A stretch of DNA of 64,000 nucleotides, taken from NCBI RefSeq assembly GCF_022376445.1, contig NW_025954985.1, positions 248,001 to 312,000 of the forward strand. The letters run 5' to 3'. Origin of the DNA: Fomitopsis serialis. Lineage: Eukaryota; Basidiomycota; Agaricomycetes; Polyporales; Fomitopsidaceae. A program made the translations under genes and the position numbers. This document shows, in pieces, positions 46,475-58,285 of the stretch. The notes under the pieces are model-generated. The model was not told the origin of the DNA, ran no database searches, and saw only the letters and a program-made list of their open reading frames with translations. Numbering within the stretch: position 1 is the stretch's first letter; each line of letters begins with the position of its first letter.

Positions 46475-46965
46475 AATCACATTGGCCGTGAGAGTACGCG
46501 TGCGCGTGATCTGAGAAGTCGGAAGTCTACTGTGTAGATTGTAATGGTATGTAAAGGCGTATGTACATGATATACTGTCCTGGAATGTAATAGAGAAGAT
46601 GACGGACAATACCCTTCATGGACGTCCACCAATTCGCAGGGAGGCCTGAAAGCTGCGCCACGGATAGGCCAGGCGCCAGACGGGGATGGACAACCAAGCG
46701 CACTCTGGCACACACAAAAGAATCCTCTTGTACGGAGTCGCGGGACGCAGCAGCCTTCTGATTGTGAGCTTGATACCATCGCATCGAACCCTTATGAGCC
46801 TCTATCGTTGATGAGCCTGGGTTCCACGGGACGCTTTATTGGGCCAGCGGCAGAAGCTTCGCGACCACACGATTGATGGGAACAGTCAAGTCCAACTTCG
46901 GTATTCCTTGTTCTCCTCTCCAGGACGCGAGCCAGTCCGGGGCACGTTTCGGTAACCACAACGAA

Positions 46966-46995
46966 AACGCCAACGCCAACGCCAACGCCAACGCC
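46966..46995. repeat. Hexanucleotide tandem repeat (AACGCC)5
   Basis: Five perfect AACGCC units. It lies 3' of the SR-protein gene; the open frame across it (Asn-Ala repeats) has no other support. Confidence 0.9.
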
Positions 46996-47244
46996 AGGGC
47001 CTGGAAGGACCAACGCGAACCTAGGACGACCACACGACCAAACGAGGACTATCCGAACTTCAAGTACACGATGCACGATTGCGGTCCATACAGAAGGAGA
47101 AACCTATTTCGAGAAGCCCGTCCAAACGCCTTTGTGAAGAAACCCCTTGCGATGATCCGCGCGAAAGTCGGGTACGCCGCTGGAACTCGGCGCCGCGCTG
47201 CGTCCACACGTCCACACCGCGTCAGGGCCACTGGCCTACGGACC

Positions 47245-48565
47245 TCAACGCGTCCATCCACTATCCCCATTGGCATGCCTTGAGGCCCTGTCCTCGTAAC
47301 GATCGTCGCGTCTTCTTTCCTCCCTACGACGGTCATAATAATAATAATCAGGGTCTCGACGGTCATCATAGCCACCCCGTCGGTCATCGTACCCTGCAGG
47401 CCTTTTATCTTCCACATCCCTCCGTGGAGGGGGAGACCTGGGGGCACGGCGATCGTCGTGGTCGCCACGTCGAGGAGGTGACCTGGAGCGTTCGCGGCGG
47501 TGGGGCACACGGTCCTCCCGGCGGTCGTCTCTGGCATAGCGGTCCTCCCGGGGCTCCCTAGCAGAGCGATCATCCCGCGAGTAACGATCATCCCTACGGT
47601 CATCACGAGCGTACCGATCGTCCCGACGGTCGTCGCGACGTGCGTCATCGCGGCGATAGTTGTCCGGACCACCGCGCTGCAAGGGATTGCTGAGCAAGAC
47701 ATGACAGAGTAAGAGTAAGTACTCACGCTGGCATCCAAAGTTACACGGACGGGTTGTCCACGAAGATCTTTTCCGTCGAGGTCTTTCACAGCGCGCTCGG
47801 CATCTTCACGAGAGAGGTATCAAGGATACTGAGCGCCACTGGTCAGGAAGAGCGAGCTGGAACGACAACAATGGATACTAACCCCTCGCCAGGCGCATCA
47901 CGGTCGATATCCGCGTACGAAACACTGCCAGCTTCACGACCAAAATCTTTGAGGTCCTGGGGGGAGGAAGGGCAAGATCAGGATCGTTCCGGAACAGGGG
48001 ATCACGAGGAAGGCTTGGCCAGGGTGAGACATCTATGCCACCCACAGGCGCATGTCCACGTTCTCCATGGTCTTCAAGGAGAGGATCGGAAGGAACAGGA
48101 GTAGGGTCCATGGCGCCCGCTTTAGGAGAGGAATGCCGTACCTGCCAACTTGTGTCGCGAGAAACGCCTGAGACGACGAGACGATACCCAGGGGGACGTC
48201 TCGCGCGCATAGCACGTTCGGGTTCGTACGGGTCCCTGCGCGGGCGGCTCTCTTTGGCAAATTCAACCACGATACTTTTCAAATGTTAGCCATTGTCCGA
48301 CGGGAGTGGCACCAGCCCTACTTGGTGCCCATGAAAGGTTTGCCATTGAAATGGTGAACCGCGTCTTCTGCGTCCCTGGGGTTTTCAAACTCGACGAAAC
48401 CAAAGCCGGTCATGACACGGCAGTCGACAATGCGACCGTAACCATCGAAGATTTTTTGCACGTCGTCGGCGCGCGCGTCCGGGGGAAGTCCTGTTCATCT
48501 GTGAACCAACGACCAGCATAAGAGAAGGGTAGACACGTACTGCCGAGGTAGAGTCGTCGAGCCAT
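47245..48565 (-). CDS. SR splicing factor, SRSF1/Srp2 type, with Arg-Asp tail
   Basis: Two-RRM serine/arginine-family splicing factor, nuclear. Exon 1 is only 25 nt (48541-48565, MARRLYLG), joining RLPPDARADDVQKIFDGYGR and GFGFVEFENPRDAEDAVHHF (RRM1, RNP motifs visible). RRM2 begins YRLVVSGVSRDTSWQ and continues DLKDFGREAG, so it carries the SWQDLKD heptapeptide diagnostic of SR pseudo-RRMs. The SWQ/DLKD junction is split by a 185-nt intron (47957-48141). A missing base is likely near 47820. The tail from about 47697 is built of Arg-Asp-Asp repeats (RDDARRDDRRDDRYARDD...) with only a short RERSRSPPRR segment, and ends in RHANGDSGWTR. Divergent from NFS1. Confidence 0.9.
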
Positions 48566-48712
48566 TTTGGAGTGGTGGGAGAGAAGGAAGAGATGCACGT
48601 CTCGCGCGCCTGATGGATGGCGAGTTGAAAAGGGCAGGCCGGGTGGTCCGTGCGCAACACGAGGACGCTTCCAGATAAGGCGCAGGATGTGCTTACGAAA
48701 GCAAGGGGAGGG

Positions 48713-48907
48713 ATTGGCCAGAACGGGAGGCGGGTGGGAGTCTGGTGGCGGCGCTAGTGCCGATGCCTGCGAATGGCGTCGGCCGCAGAGGATCCGGCCG
48801 CTCCCATTGGCCACAGATCGCGCACTTTGTTGCCAATTAACGCAGAATCGCGGCCTGTGATTGGCTGGCAGGGGGCTGCCGTGACTGCATGACCAAGCGC
48901 AGCCAAT
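48713..48907 (+). promoter_or_regulatory. Five CCAAT boxes between SR gene and NFS1
   Basis: CCAAT or its complement ATTGG occurs at 48713-48717, 48806-48810, 48833-48837, 48860-48864 and 48903-48907, 88-282 bp before the NFS1 start. A TATATT-like element with GATAA lies closer to it (about 48955-48968). CCAAT is bound by the fungal HAP complex, a regulator of mitochondrial and iron genes. The function here is inferred. Confidence 0.5.
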
Positions 48908-48994
48908 CACACGCGCCCGCCTGACGGTTGCGGCGTTCCTTGGGCAGGGTACTTATATTATCTGATAACGCTCCTCCGCCCGCCATCTACCACC

Positions 48995-51209
48995 ATGTTC
49001 TCCAGAGTCTCCTCGCAGGCCGGCAGGGCCGTCTCCCGCTCTGCGCTCAGGTCGTCCGTCTCCCGCACCGCACTCAAGGATGCCAGGAGGACACTCGTTC
49101 AGCCGTCCGGCGCTGACAGGGCCAGCGTCGTCGATGTGCCGTCCACTTACGAGGGTGAGGATCACTTTACGCCTCGGGCAGGTGAGCTGGCATCCTTTTG
49201 CACTGTGGAACAGCGACACTGATCGCGCATAATTGCGCTTGCAGATATGCTCGGGTTCAAGCTCGAGACACCGAACCGGGAAGGAGTATTAGGCGAGAAG
49301 ATTCGCCCAATATATCTCGACATGCAGGTAAGGTTGTGAAGTGGTTCATATGCAGAACATAGAAGACTCAATTTTATGTCGTGCGCAGGCAACAACACCC
49401 GTTGACCCGCGGGTACTGGACGCCATGCTGCCATATTTCACGGATATGTACGGCAACCCACACAGTCGGACACACGCCTATGGGTGGGAGGCGGAGAAAG
49501 CCGTCGAGGATGCGCGGAAGGTATGTCATTTGCCCCCTGGTCTCGACGAGCGACTCCGGAGTTATGCGTCTCGGTGCGCGGACACGCTTCGTTTCGGGTA
49601 TTTTCCGCCACCAACATGACGGACTTCTTCATTAACGCAGAGCGATGCCCCTTGCGTCTTTGGGAATCTAGCCTGCAGGAAGAGATTTTGCGTTCCAGGT
49701 CGTCGTTTGCCCGCCTGCATTGTATGACCCCGGGGAAGCACGACGCTGCTTACACACCTGAACACCAGCTCGTCCCACGCACCTGACGTGTGCCGAGTCC
49801 TACGGGCACTCCCCTTGATGTGGAGTCCCGCAACCCCGAGTCGCTCCGAGCCAATGCTCACTTTCGAGATAGCCATTCTGATATCATCGTTCAGAACATC
49901 GCAGATCTTATTGGCGCAGACCCGAAAGACATCGTCTTCACCTCGGGTGCCACCGAGTCAAATAACATGGCCCTCAAAGGTGTCGCACGGTTCCACAAGG
50001 ATCGCAAGCGGCACATCATTACCACGCAGACTGAGCACAAGTGCGTGCTCGACTCATGCCGCAAGCTACAGGAAGAGGGCTTTGACGTGACGTACCTCCC
50101 TGTCCAACAAAACGGCATCATCGACCTCGCCGAACTGGAGGCCGCGATTCGCCCGGACACCTCCATCGTGTCGATCATGACTGTCAATAACGAAACCGGC
50201 GTCATCCAGCCTATTGAGGAGATCGGCGCGCTCCTCCGCAAGCACCGCGGGATCTACTTCCACACGGACGCCGCGCAGGCGGCGGGCAAGATCCCTCTCG
50301 ACGTGAACGAGGCGAACGTCGACCTCATGAGCTTGTCCGGCCACAAGATCTATGGCCCGAAGGGCATCGGTGCTGCATATGTCCGCCGGCGCCCACGCGT
50401 AAGACTGGAGCCGCTCATTGACGGCGGAGGCCAGGAGCGTGGTCTGCGCAGCGGAACTCTCGCCACGCCCCTTGTCGTCGGTATGGGTGAGGCGGCGCGG
50501 ATCGCGAAGCAGGAGATGGCGGTGAGTGTTCAGCCCTTGCGACGCGTTGATGAGAACGTGCACGTATATATGTATACCGACCCGTGAGCTGCGCGGCGTA
50601 AGTCCAGGCTCAAGGCCGGCCGCCGGCGCAGCCGAGACGCACCGTGCAGGGGTACTGAGCTTCCTGCTATGGCAGATGCTGTCTAGACATCATGGCTTCT
50701 GTGACGACACGGTACTGACTGGCTGCCTTTCTAGCGGGACCACGCGCGCCTCAAGAGCTTTCAGACCGCCTCATTAGGGGCATCAACGCAAAGGTCGACC
50801 ACGTCGTCCGGAACGGAGACGTAGATGGCTTCCCCGGATGCGTCAACCTCAGCTTCGCGTACGTTGAGGGCGAGTCTCTCCTCATGGCGCTGAAGGTATG
50901 TCACATTCATATTCATCATGCGTCCGCTGATCATTACCCCGCTGCCCAGGATATCGCGCTTTCGTCCGGCAGCGCATGCACATCCGCGTCGCTCGAGCCG
51001 TCGTACGTCCTCCGTGCGCTCGGCGCGGCCGAGGACATGGCGCACTCGTCGCTGCGCTTCGGTATCGGCCGCTTCACGACGGAGGCAGAGATCGACTACG
51101 TCGTCGACAAAATCGTGTCCGTCGTACAGAGGCTGCGCGATATGAGCCCACTGTGGGAGATGGTCCAGGAGGGCATCGACATCAACAGCATCAACTGGGC
51201 TCACACTAG
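48995..51209 (+). CDS. NFS1: Cysteine desulfurase Nfs1, mitochondrial
   Basis: PLP enzyme that takes sulfur from cysteine for iron-sulfur cluster assembly and tRNA thiolation. Exons: 48995-49154, 49245-49327, 49389-49520, 49895-50521, 50735-50895 and from 50950. The N-terminus is a classical presequence ([21 protein letters not shown]). Conserved blocks: [74 protein letters not shown] (PLP lysine) and [17 protein letters not shown] (catalytic Cys near 50979). A missing A near 50754 breaks exon 5. The reading continues to 51276, but a missing C near 51204 would give the family-like end NWAHH with stop 51207-51209. Two introns are unusually long (374 and 213 nt). Confidence 0.95.
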
Positions 51210-51299
51210 GCGTCCTCCTCGTCCTCCCCGTCTCATCCCGCTCGTGTGGCGTCGTAGTTGGTCATGTGGTGTGTGACATTGTCGTTCTGTTGACTATTT

Positions 51300-52240
51300 G
51301 TGGTAGGCTACGTGCCTTCACCCTTCGACTTTCCCGGGCTGTTCTGCCCACGTATGTTCGTCTGTTGTCTCGAGCGCATCCCGTGTAACACTAGTTAGCG
51401 TAGTACGGAGTTTATATGCCACCAAGAAGACAGTTCTTTCTGGCCATCTCGACACTGTTGTGTGCGTCCTCTTCCTTAATTGTCAGTTTCCTGTGACCAT
51501 CTAGCCATCCTACCGCATGCAAATTCTCCGGTACTGCTCTCATGGTTGTATCTGATCTTATGGTCAATTGTCGTTCGGTTCACGGACATCGACATGTATG
51601 AATGATATCCAGACAAGAGGTGAAGATTCGAGTTATCCCGTTTTGTTGTGCAGACTACTTACTTGCAGCGCACAGGTAGGCCGCCGAAATTCGGAACACT
51701 ATTACCACACCCCGACCTTCCGTGATGTCGGTGAAAGCTGCCAGCGATCAGCATCTCGAACGCCGGTATAGTCAGCACTCCTTTTCTCGTCGCGCCATGC
51801 CTCCGCACTGATCGCTCGCGTCTTTGCTAGGCGCGGCATCGGGGCGGCAATGCGTGAGGTCAGGCTTCAATAAACTATTCGCTGGTTTGTGCACTCTGCT
51901 GACCACGCTGGTTCTGATTGCGTACTAATACTAATACCATGCATTGTAAGCTAGTCGACGCCTAAAACACATGCTCATAGGTCACTAACACCAGTTGTTA
52001 CTGGCGTCTTCGAGCGAATTTTCGTCCCGCGGAGCGCCACGCCAAACCTAATCAACCTGTCGACTCGCCCACATAGTCAAGACTCAAGACACCACGCTTG
52101 AAAATCGGCTATGCTTTAAAGCATGCCTCAGGGCGGTGGACCGGGGAACTACCATCGTCACCTAGCCCCAGCGAACTCTTCATCCTATCCTACTCAAAGA
52201 GTTCTTTCCCTTGCATTCGCTACCCAATCCCCGCATACTT
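51300..52240. other. Intergenic region
   Basis: No supported gene. The segment near 52040-52120 (CCAAACCTAATCA...CTGTC and a TTAAAGCA element) is partly repeated near 54785-54850 before the second membrane-protein copy, so the duplication seems to include the promoter. Confidence 0.5.
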
Positions 52241-52261
52241 ACTTGAGCCGGGATGATGACC

Positions 52262-53955
52262 CGATCCTGTGCCGTATAACATCTCGTTCACAGACCAATC
52301 CGCTGTTATTCGCTTCTTCCCTCACCGAGACGGCGTCGTAGACAACAACTGGAACGTGACCTATTCGGAAAGCTCCTTCGCCGACTGGTCTTACGACAAT
52401 CTGTTTGGGGCAGGGGTGAGCCGCCCTACATACGCCCGTTGGCACATGCTCATCTGCGTATGCCCTTAGGTCAGCTCCCATAGAACTACGCTGACCGGTG
52501 CATATGTCGTGATTGATTGGGCAGGAACGGCTGTGTGGCTGTATGGAACGGCGGTGGAGAACTCGTACACTGTTGCGATAGATGGGAATTACGCTGCTCA
52601 AGGCCAAGGAGCTACAGACGGAGTGCTGTTCGGCGTGACGGACCTAACTTATGGCTACACACCATCACCCTGACCGTCGTTGAAGGCGAGGTGTCTATTA
52701 CAGGGGCCATTATCACAGTGGGTATGGGTGATCCAGGGTAAGCAAACTATGCATTATCACGTATCATGGGCACTGGTACAGGGCGTAGCATTGTTCAGGA
52801 CTGTCCTTCATACACGGAATATATCCGCTACCGAAAGCAACGTGTCTTCCAATACGGCGGTGGGCCTGAACCCGATCTTCAGCGGCACTCAAAACTGGTC
52901 GGCATTGGACCTCTACACAAATCAGACCTCTGGCTATCCATGTATCGCCACAAACACCGTAGGTGCAACACTATCATTCAACCTCAGCGACTCCGTAGGG
53001 TTTGCTATCTATGGGAGCGACGACTGGCAGCAGGGGTTGTTTAGTGTATCCGTAATCAGCGACGACCCTGGAGCGACAAGCTCCGTGGCCAAGGATGCAA
53101 TTCAGTACAGCTCGAGATCGCTGTGGTCGCAACTCGACATGTTGAAGTATTTGGCCACGGGACTGGACCGAACGGCTACGTACCAGGTTGAGATCACGAA
53201 TCTTGGGGCGGATGTCAACGTTGGGTCCTTGGTATTTTACGGCGTTGATTCTAGGCAAGCACTCTACTAGATCGCATCGTAGTGTCTTGATGTCTGTGTG
53301 CTGATCACTCAGTCACTGCCAGTGCATCCGCGACTGGAACAATTTCAACACCCAGGCCATTATCACGCATAATGCACACTCAACAACGAATGCTATCATC
53401 GTGGGAGTCGTGGTGCGTCGATGACATTTGATCGTGGGCGAGTCCTAACTACCTCACTCACGTCGCACTCACCTAGGTCGCATCTGTCCTCGGAATCTCA
53501 ATTGCTCTTGGCATTGTTCTTTGGGCCATCCGGCGGCAGCGACGGAGGCAGATGTTGGACCTGGCGACATCAGCAGTGCCATGTAAGTGCACCTGCTTTA
53601 CCAGGGGCAGATCTTGACACTTCCTGTTAGTCGCCGAGAGCCCATCCATCACTCAGAACGTGTCCGCAGAAATCCAGATGTCTCACGTCCGTCTTCCGGA
53701 GAAATTCACAAACGCCGAGCTGCTGCGAAAGTCGGGGCGCAGTTCGACGATGCTTCAAGTTCCCGCTGCTACAAGTGGACGACACACTGACGAAAACAAC
53801 GCAGCACCCCTAGTCTCGAGGAACCTCGACGTATCTGACTTGTATGAGGAGATTGGCTCGAGAATACACGAGCGGGACGCGGGGCCTGCCATCCACCACC
53901 TGTATATGACCCTACGTGGGCAGTGGGCATGTTACATCCCAACTTGACGCATTGA
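52262..53955 (+). CDS. Single-pass membrane protein, tandem copy A
   Basis: Unrecognised function, likely a plasma-membrane or secretory-pathway protein. The ectodomain carries AVIRFFPHRDGVVDNNWNV, GAYVVIDWAGTAVWLYGTA and, after an intron, NQTSGYPCIATNTVGATLSF, FAIYGSDDWQQGLFSVSV and LWSQLDMLKYLATGL: alternating beta-type segments with N-glycosylation sites. Then a membrane helix split by an intron (AIIVGVV / VASVLGISIALGIVLWAI) with stop-transfer RRQRRR, and a cytoplasmic tail with DLYEEIGSRIHERDAGPAIH. No clear signal peptide or start codon is in frame (the ATGs at 52252 and 52255 are out of frame), and several single-base disruptions occur (one is an extra T near 52693 relative to copy B). 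Whether this copy is functional is uncertain. Confidence 0.65.
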
Positions 53956-54999
53956 GCACTCACTTACGCATGGCGACTTTGATGTCTCTCCTGTCACTCA
54001 AGTTCCGTCTTAGATTCCATGTTCAACGCGTACTTTGGGTGTGGTTTCGTTCGCTCCTGTGTGTGCGGACATGGACGGGCACCCAGAAGTCAAGTAGTAC
54101 CTGCGCTGAAGTATTTTGCAGTCAGGCTTGAACTCAGGGCGATCCGCTAGTTGGCGGGGAACGACAGAATTTCTCCGCTGCGCAACCGGCCGGTCGGTCA
54201 TTTGAGTACGCTTACACTCCGGAAATTTTGCCAATAAAATCGCCATGCCATTGAATCATCCTGAGATCTGAGTCCATAGGCTAGATTTTATTCGCGTGTG
54301 TAGACATGCGTAGTCATCAAGACGCCAGAGCGAAGGTGCGTCCTCATTATCTAGCATTGGCAGAATGCTCACTCGTTATAAGCAAGCAGGGTAGCCTCAA
54401 ACTTGGCGCGGCGCTGCTCATCTTGATCGTTGACTGAGAACGCCAACTGCCAAGATGGCAGTGTGATATGCTATGCGGCGGCCGCCAACGAACGTCTTCC
54501 AGGCTTGCTATCTTACATTCTCAGTGCGCGCCAATCCCTCTATGCATTGATCATCCGCTTTCTGGGGAGATGGAGGTGATATGCCAGGTCAGGTCAATAT
54601 ACTCGCCATTCCAAGACCTTTCTCGCTGACTGCCTTGGCTTTGATGGTGTAGGGAGCATGATGTGTTGGTGAAGACCGAAAGCATACCAGATCAGAGGTT
54701 GCTACTTGTGCATTTGAGCGAATGTTCTCGCCCACGATTCACGAATCAGTGACTCGGAGTGCGACGGAACTGGTCATGACGTGCCAAACCTAATCATACT
54801 GTCCACAAGCACGACCTCCAAATAGGATTCGGGCGCGCTGTACTTAAAGCACGTCGGTACGATGGACCAGGCAATGCTCACTGCCTCCACGCTGGATCCT
54901 ATCGCACACCCGTGTCCTTACCTTTCTCAGAGCCTTCGACCGCTGCCGTTGACGGACCTCTGCTATCTCGGCACTACAACCCCACTTGCGCGAGGAACG
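53956..54999. other. Spacer between tandem copies
   Basis: About 1 kb with no coding open frame that I can support. The last 200 bp resemble the upstream flank of copy A (see 51300-52240). Confidence 0.5.
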
Positions 55000-56697
55000 A
55001 TGACCAGTCTCGACCCTACCCCGTGCAACATATCGCTTACAGATCAATCCGCCATCGTCCGCTTCTTCCCTCACCGAGACGGCTTGATGGACGACAATTG
55101 GAACGTGTCTTACAGGCTCTGGGAGCTCCTTCACTGACTGGTATTGCAACCACATGTTTGGAACCGGGGTGAGCCGCCCGATAGTACACGTTTGCAAGTT
55201 GGGCACATCCTCATCCGTGAACATATGTCATCAGGTTAGTTCCCACAGAACGACATTGGCCGGCGCATATGTCGTGGTCGATTGGGCAGGAACGGCCGTG
55301 TGGCTGTATGGAACTGCAGAAGGGGGCACGTACAGTGTGCAGGTCGACAACGATGCCTTCGTCGAGGGCAAAGGAGCTGACAACGGACTGCTATTTGGCC
55401 TGACGGACCTGACCTACGGGTTCCACACCATCACCCTCACAGTCCTCCAAGGCGAGGTGTCATTACAGGGGCCGTTATTACAGTTGGTATGGGTAGCTCA
55501 GGGTGAGCAATACATTCGTTGTTACGGACTACCATTCATAATATCAAGCTGTCACTCAGGACTCTTCTTCAGACTCGGAATATCTCCGCTACCAGCCCAA
55601 CTCGTTCGCTGTTAACCAGGATTGGTCAGTCGAGGAACTCTACGCAAACCAGACTTCTGGCTATCCATGCATCACCACGAGCACCTTGGATGCGACGCTC
55701 TCCTTCACTCTCAGCGACGCCGTGGGATTCATGATGTACGGGAGCGACGACTGGGCCAAGGGCTGTTCAACGTGTCTGTGGCCAGCGACGATCCAGGAGC
55801 GACCGACTCGGTGACCGACAATTCGATTCAGTACAGTCCAAGGGCATTGTGGTCCCAGCTTGACCTTCCGAAGTACCTCGCAACAGGTCTAAACCAATCG
55901 GCTACCTATCAAGTCAAGATAGCGAATCAAGGGGCGAATTTAACCTCGCATCTGTGGTTGTTTATTCGCTACGGTACCTAGGTAAGTCCCCAATGACATC
56001 ACGGGCCCATCTCGAGCTCACTAACAGAACGGATGCACCAAACGTTCAGTGCCAGTACATCACCACTTTCTACTAACAGCGCCACTCCTTCGCTTTCGCA
56101 GACACTCAATGGAGCAAGTACAACACCATTCGGACCATCCTCCCCTAGTATTTCACAATCAAACAAGCTCTCAACGGCTGCCATCGGCGCAGGGATAGCA
56201 GTACGTTGACAGCATCCTCAGCGTTTCCTTAATCTTCTGACGCAGGTATTGACGCAGGTCGGATGCGCAGTTCTACTCATACTGTTCGTCGCTCTCTGGA
56301 TCACTCGACGGCTCCAGCGTCGAACCTTGAATATGCCAGCTCGACTCGAACCATGTATGCACCTCCGACTGCTATTGCAGGATATTTCTGACGACTTTCT
56401 AGTCTTCCAGGCACCCCCTATGATCGAGCGCAGTTCGACTCGAGCCCAACCTGAAGTTCAACATGGTAGACCGGTGACGAAGATTGCAAGTGTTCAGTAA
56501 CAATGCAGCGAGAAATGACAGACACCACGACACTGCCGTCCGCTGCTGCAAGCAAGCCGCCGCATCGGGATTCTGACCTGTACGAGACCATTGGTTCGAG
56601 GATACACGAGCGAGACGCAGGGCCTGCGATCGAACCGCCTGTGTATGACCCTGCGTGGGCCGTACATATGTTACATCCCGATTCGATAGCGTCTTGA
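55000..56697 (+). CDS. Single-pass membrane protein, tandem copy B
   Basis: Paralogue of the upstream gene with the same order of segments. It starts at 55000 (MTSLDPTPCNISLTDQ) and continues with IVRFFPHRDGLMDDNWNVSY, GAYVVVDWAGTAVWLYGTA, GFHTITLTVLQGEVSLQG, then NQTSGYPCITTSTLDATLSF, FMMYGSDDWAKG and LWSQLDLPKYLATGL. The linker is followed by a helix split by an intron (AAIGAGIA / VLTQVGCAVLLILFVALWIT), stop-transfer RRLQRR, and a tail with SDLYETIGSRIHERDAGPAI that ends HPDSIAS (stop 56695-56697). Frame breaks near 55115 and 55760. The ectodomain and the IGSRIHERDAGPAI tail are well conserved between copies while the linker and membrane helix have diverged, which fits an old duplication under some constraint. 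Confidence 0.65.
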
Positions 56698-56829
56698 ACA
56701 CTTACACGCACATGGAAATCTTGACGTTTTGGGCCTGGCCTCCCTGCGATCCGAGCCTGGACATCACACGCTCTCTACATGCATAAGTCATAGATACCAT
56801 TCACCTGGAGGGGTATGACCGCTAGATTG

Positions 56830-57695
56830 CTATTTTAGACTCAGAATTGGGTTCAGGACCGCCACAACTTGTTCGTAGATAGTGAACAAATCCCGCCGCT
56901 AAGGATCGTCCTACCCAGCCTGACCACGCTTCCACTCCAGAACACCCTTATCCCACCATCCGCCATGATATTCTTGAACGCCTCCACAGTCGACGCGCCA
57001 TTTGCGCTCTGGCAACGCGTTTTGAGCGTGTCGAACGGCTGCGTGGCGTATGTCGTCACGATCCCCGCTATTGCTCCGTTCATGAAGCTCGTAGACATCG
57101 TTGGCCGAATGTTCCTCGAGTGCTCGTAGTCCTTGAGGATGTTGTACGTGCCCATGCGAACAGCCGTCGCAGAGATTGCCTTCAGTGTTGTCCCTCCAAA
57201 GCCGTAATAGAACGCGGCAAGCCCGCGCTCCTGGTACATCATGCGTGCAGCGTGCATGCTAGAGCGGAACTTCTGGGCGCCCCCACCATCGTCGATGATC
57301 GCAGTCTTGACCCGCTGCGTCGGCGTCACGGCGAAGATGCTCGTCACGACACCCGCGCTCATACCCGCGAGCAGGCTCCGCGCAGGCGTGAGCTCGCCCG
57401 TCTCGGCGTCCTTCCAGACGTTCTTGATGGCGTCGAAGGAGACAAAGCGGATCGCGTTCTTGCCCATGGACCCGATGATGACATTCGGGAAGCCTTTGTA
57501 AAGAGCGGGCAGCCCTTCCGTGCGCACGACGTGGTTGATGATGATGAAGGGGTTGCGCGTCTTGACTGTCCCTAGCTGCATACGAGTCTTTGCGAACTCG
57601 AGCGGGTAGGTAACAGCCGCCTCTACCGCCCCGGCGGCGCCTCCTGCGGCGAGTGAAACAGAGGGTAAGATCTTGCTAGAGCCGTCTTTGCTCAT
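56830..57695 (-). CDS. CTP1: Mitochondrial carrier, tricarboxylate/citrate type (copy 1)
   Basis: Six-helix solute carrier of the mitochondrial inner membrane, probably exchanging citrate for malate or similar anions. Intronless. The three PX[DE]XX[KR] repeats are visible: YPLEFAKTRMQL, TPTQRVKTAI and QPFDTLKTRC. The segments GKNAIRFVSFDAIKN, DDGGGAQKFRSSMHAARMMY and GTTLKAISATAVRMGTYN match the tricarboxylate subfamily. One missing T near 56886 shifts the end; correcting it gives ILFTIYEQVVAVLNPIL and stop at 56830. The substrate is inferred from the subfamily. Confidence 0.88.
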
Positions 57696-58285
57696 AACGT
57701 AGAACCAGTAGTAGTAGGTTGATGGAGTCGTGGTTGATGGGCAGAGGCGTTAGAGGCTCTCCCCCAATCTAATCTGCCCTCCACGGCGGAAAATGTCAGC
57801 CTCAGTGTTTCTGCAAAAAAATCGATTTGTGCCCTCACCGTTATGGGGCGTTGCGCAACACGTTGAGGCACGGAAGAGTTACGTGAAAGCGGATGGGGAG
57901 AACCTGCAGCGAGAGGCTCACGACGCCACCGGCATGATGATGATTGCTACTTTTGGAACGAACTTGGGTCGCTCGCTAATGACGTCAGTGAGCTCTGGGA
58001 GTAACATTTCACCAACGCCGCACATGTTAATATACCTGGCAGAGCATATGCAAGCTACTATTCCTGGGAGCCGTCAGTACGATCTTTACACCTTGACCAC
58101 TGGCTGCATTTTGCAGAGTCCAAGTCCAAGTGAAGCCCCTGCAACTTACCACTGGCAAGCAAGAGATGAGTAGAACGTAAGTCAATCATCGACATCGGTT
58201 TTGAGTGGTTTCTCATTCGGCTTGGTCAGCCTCATTGCTCAGAGTCCCTGTCACGACGTTGGCTGTCTCTTGCCCACGTCGGACC

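Noticed and set aside
46873..47283. Open frame with Asn-Ala repeats
   Set aside because: The repeat comes from (AACGCC)5; the rest overlaps the SR-protein 3' end antisense and shows no independent support.
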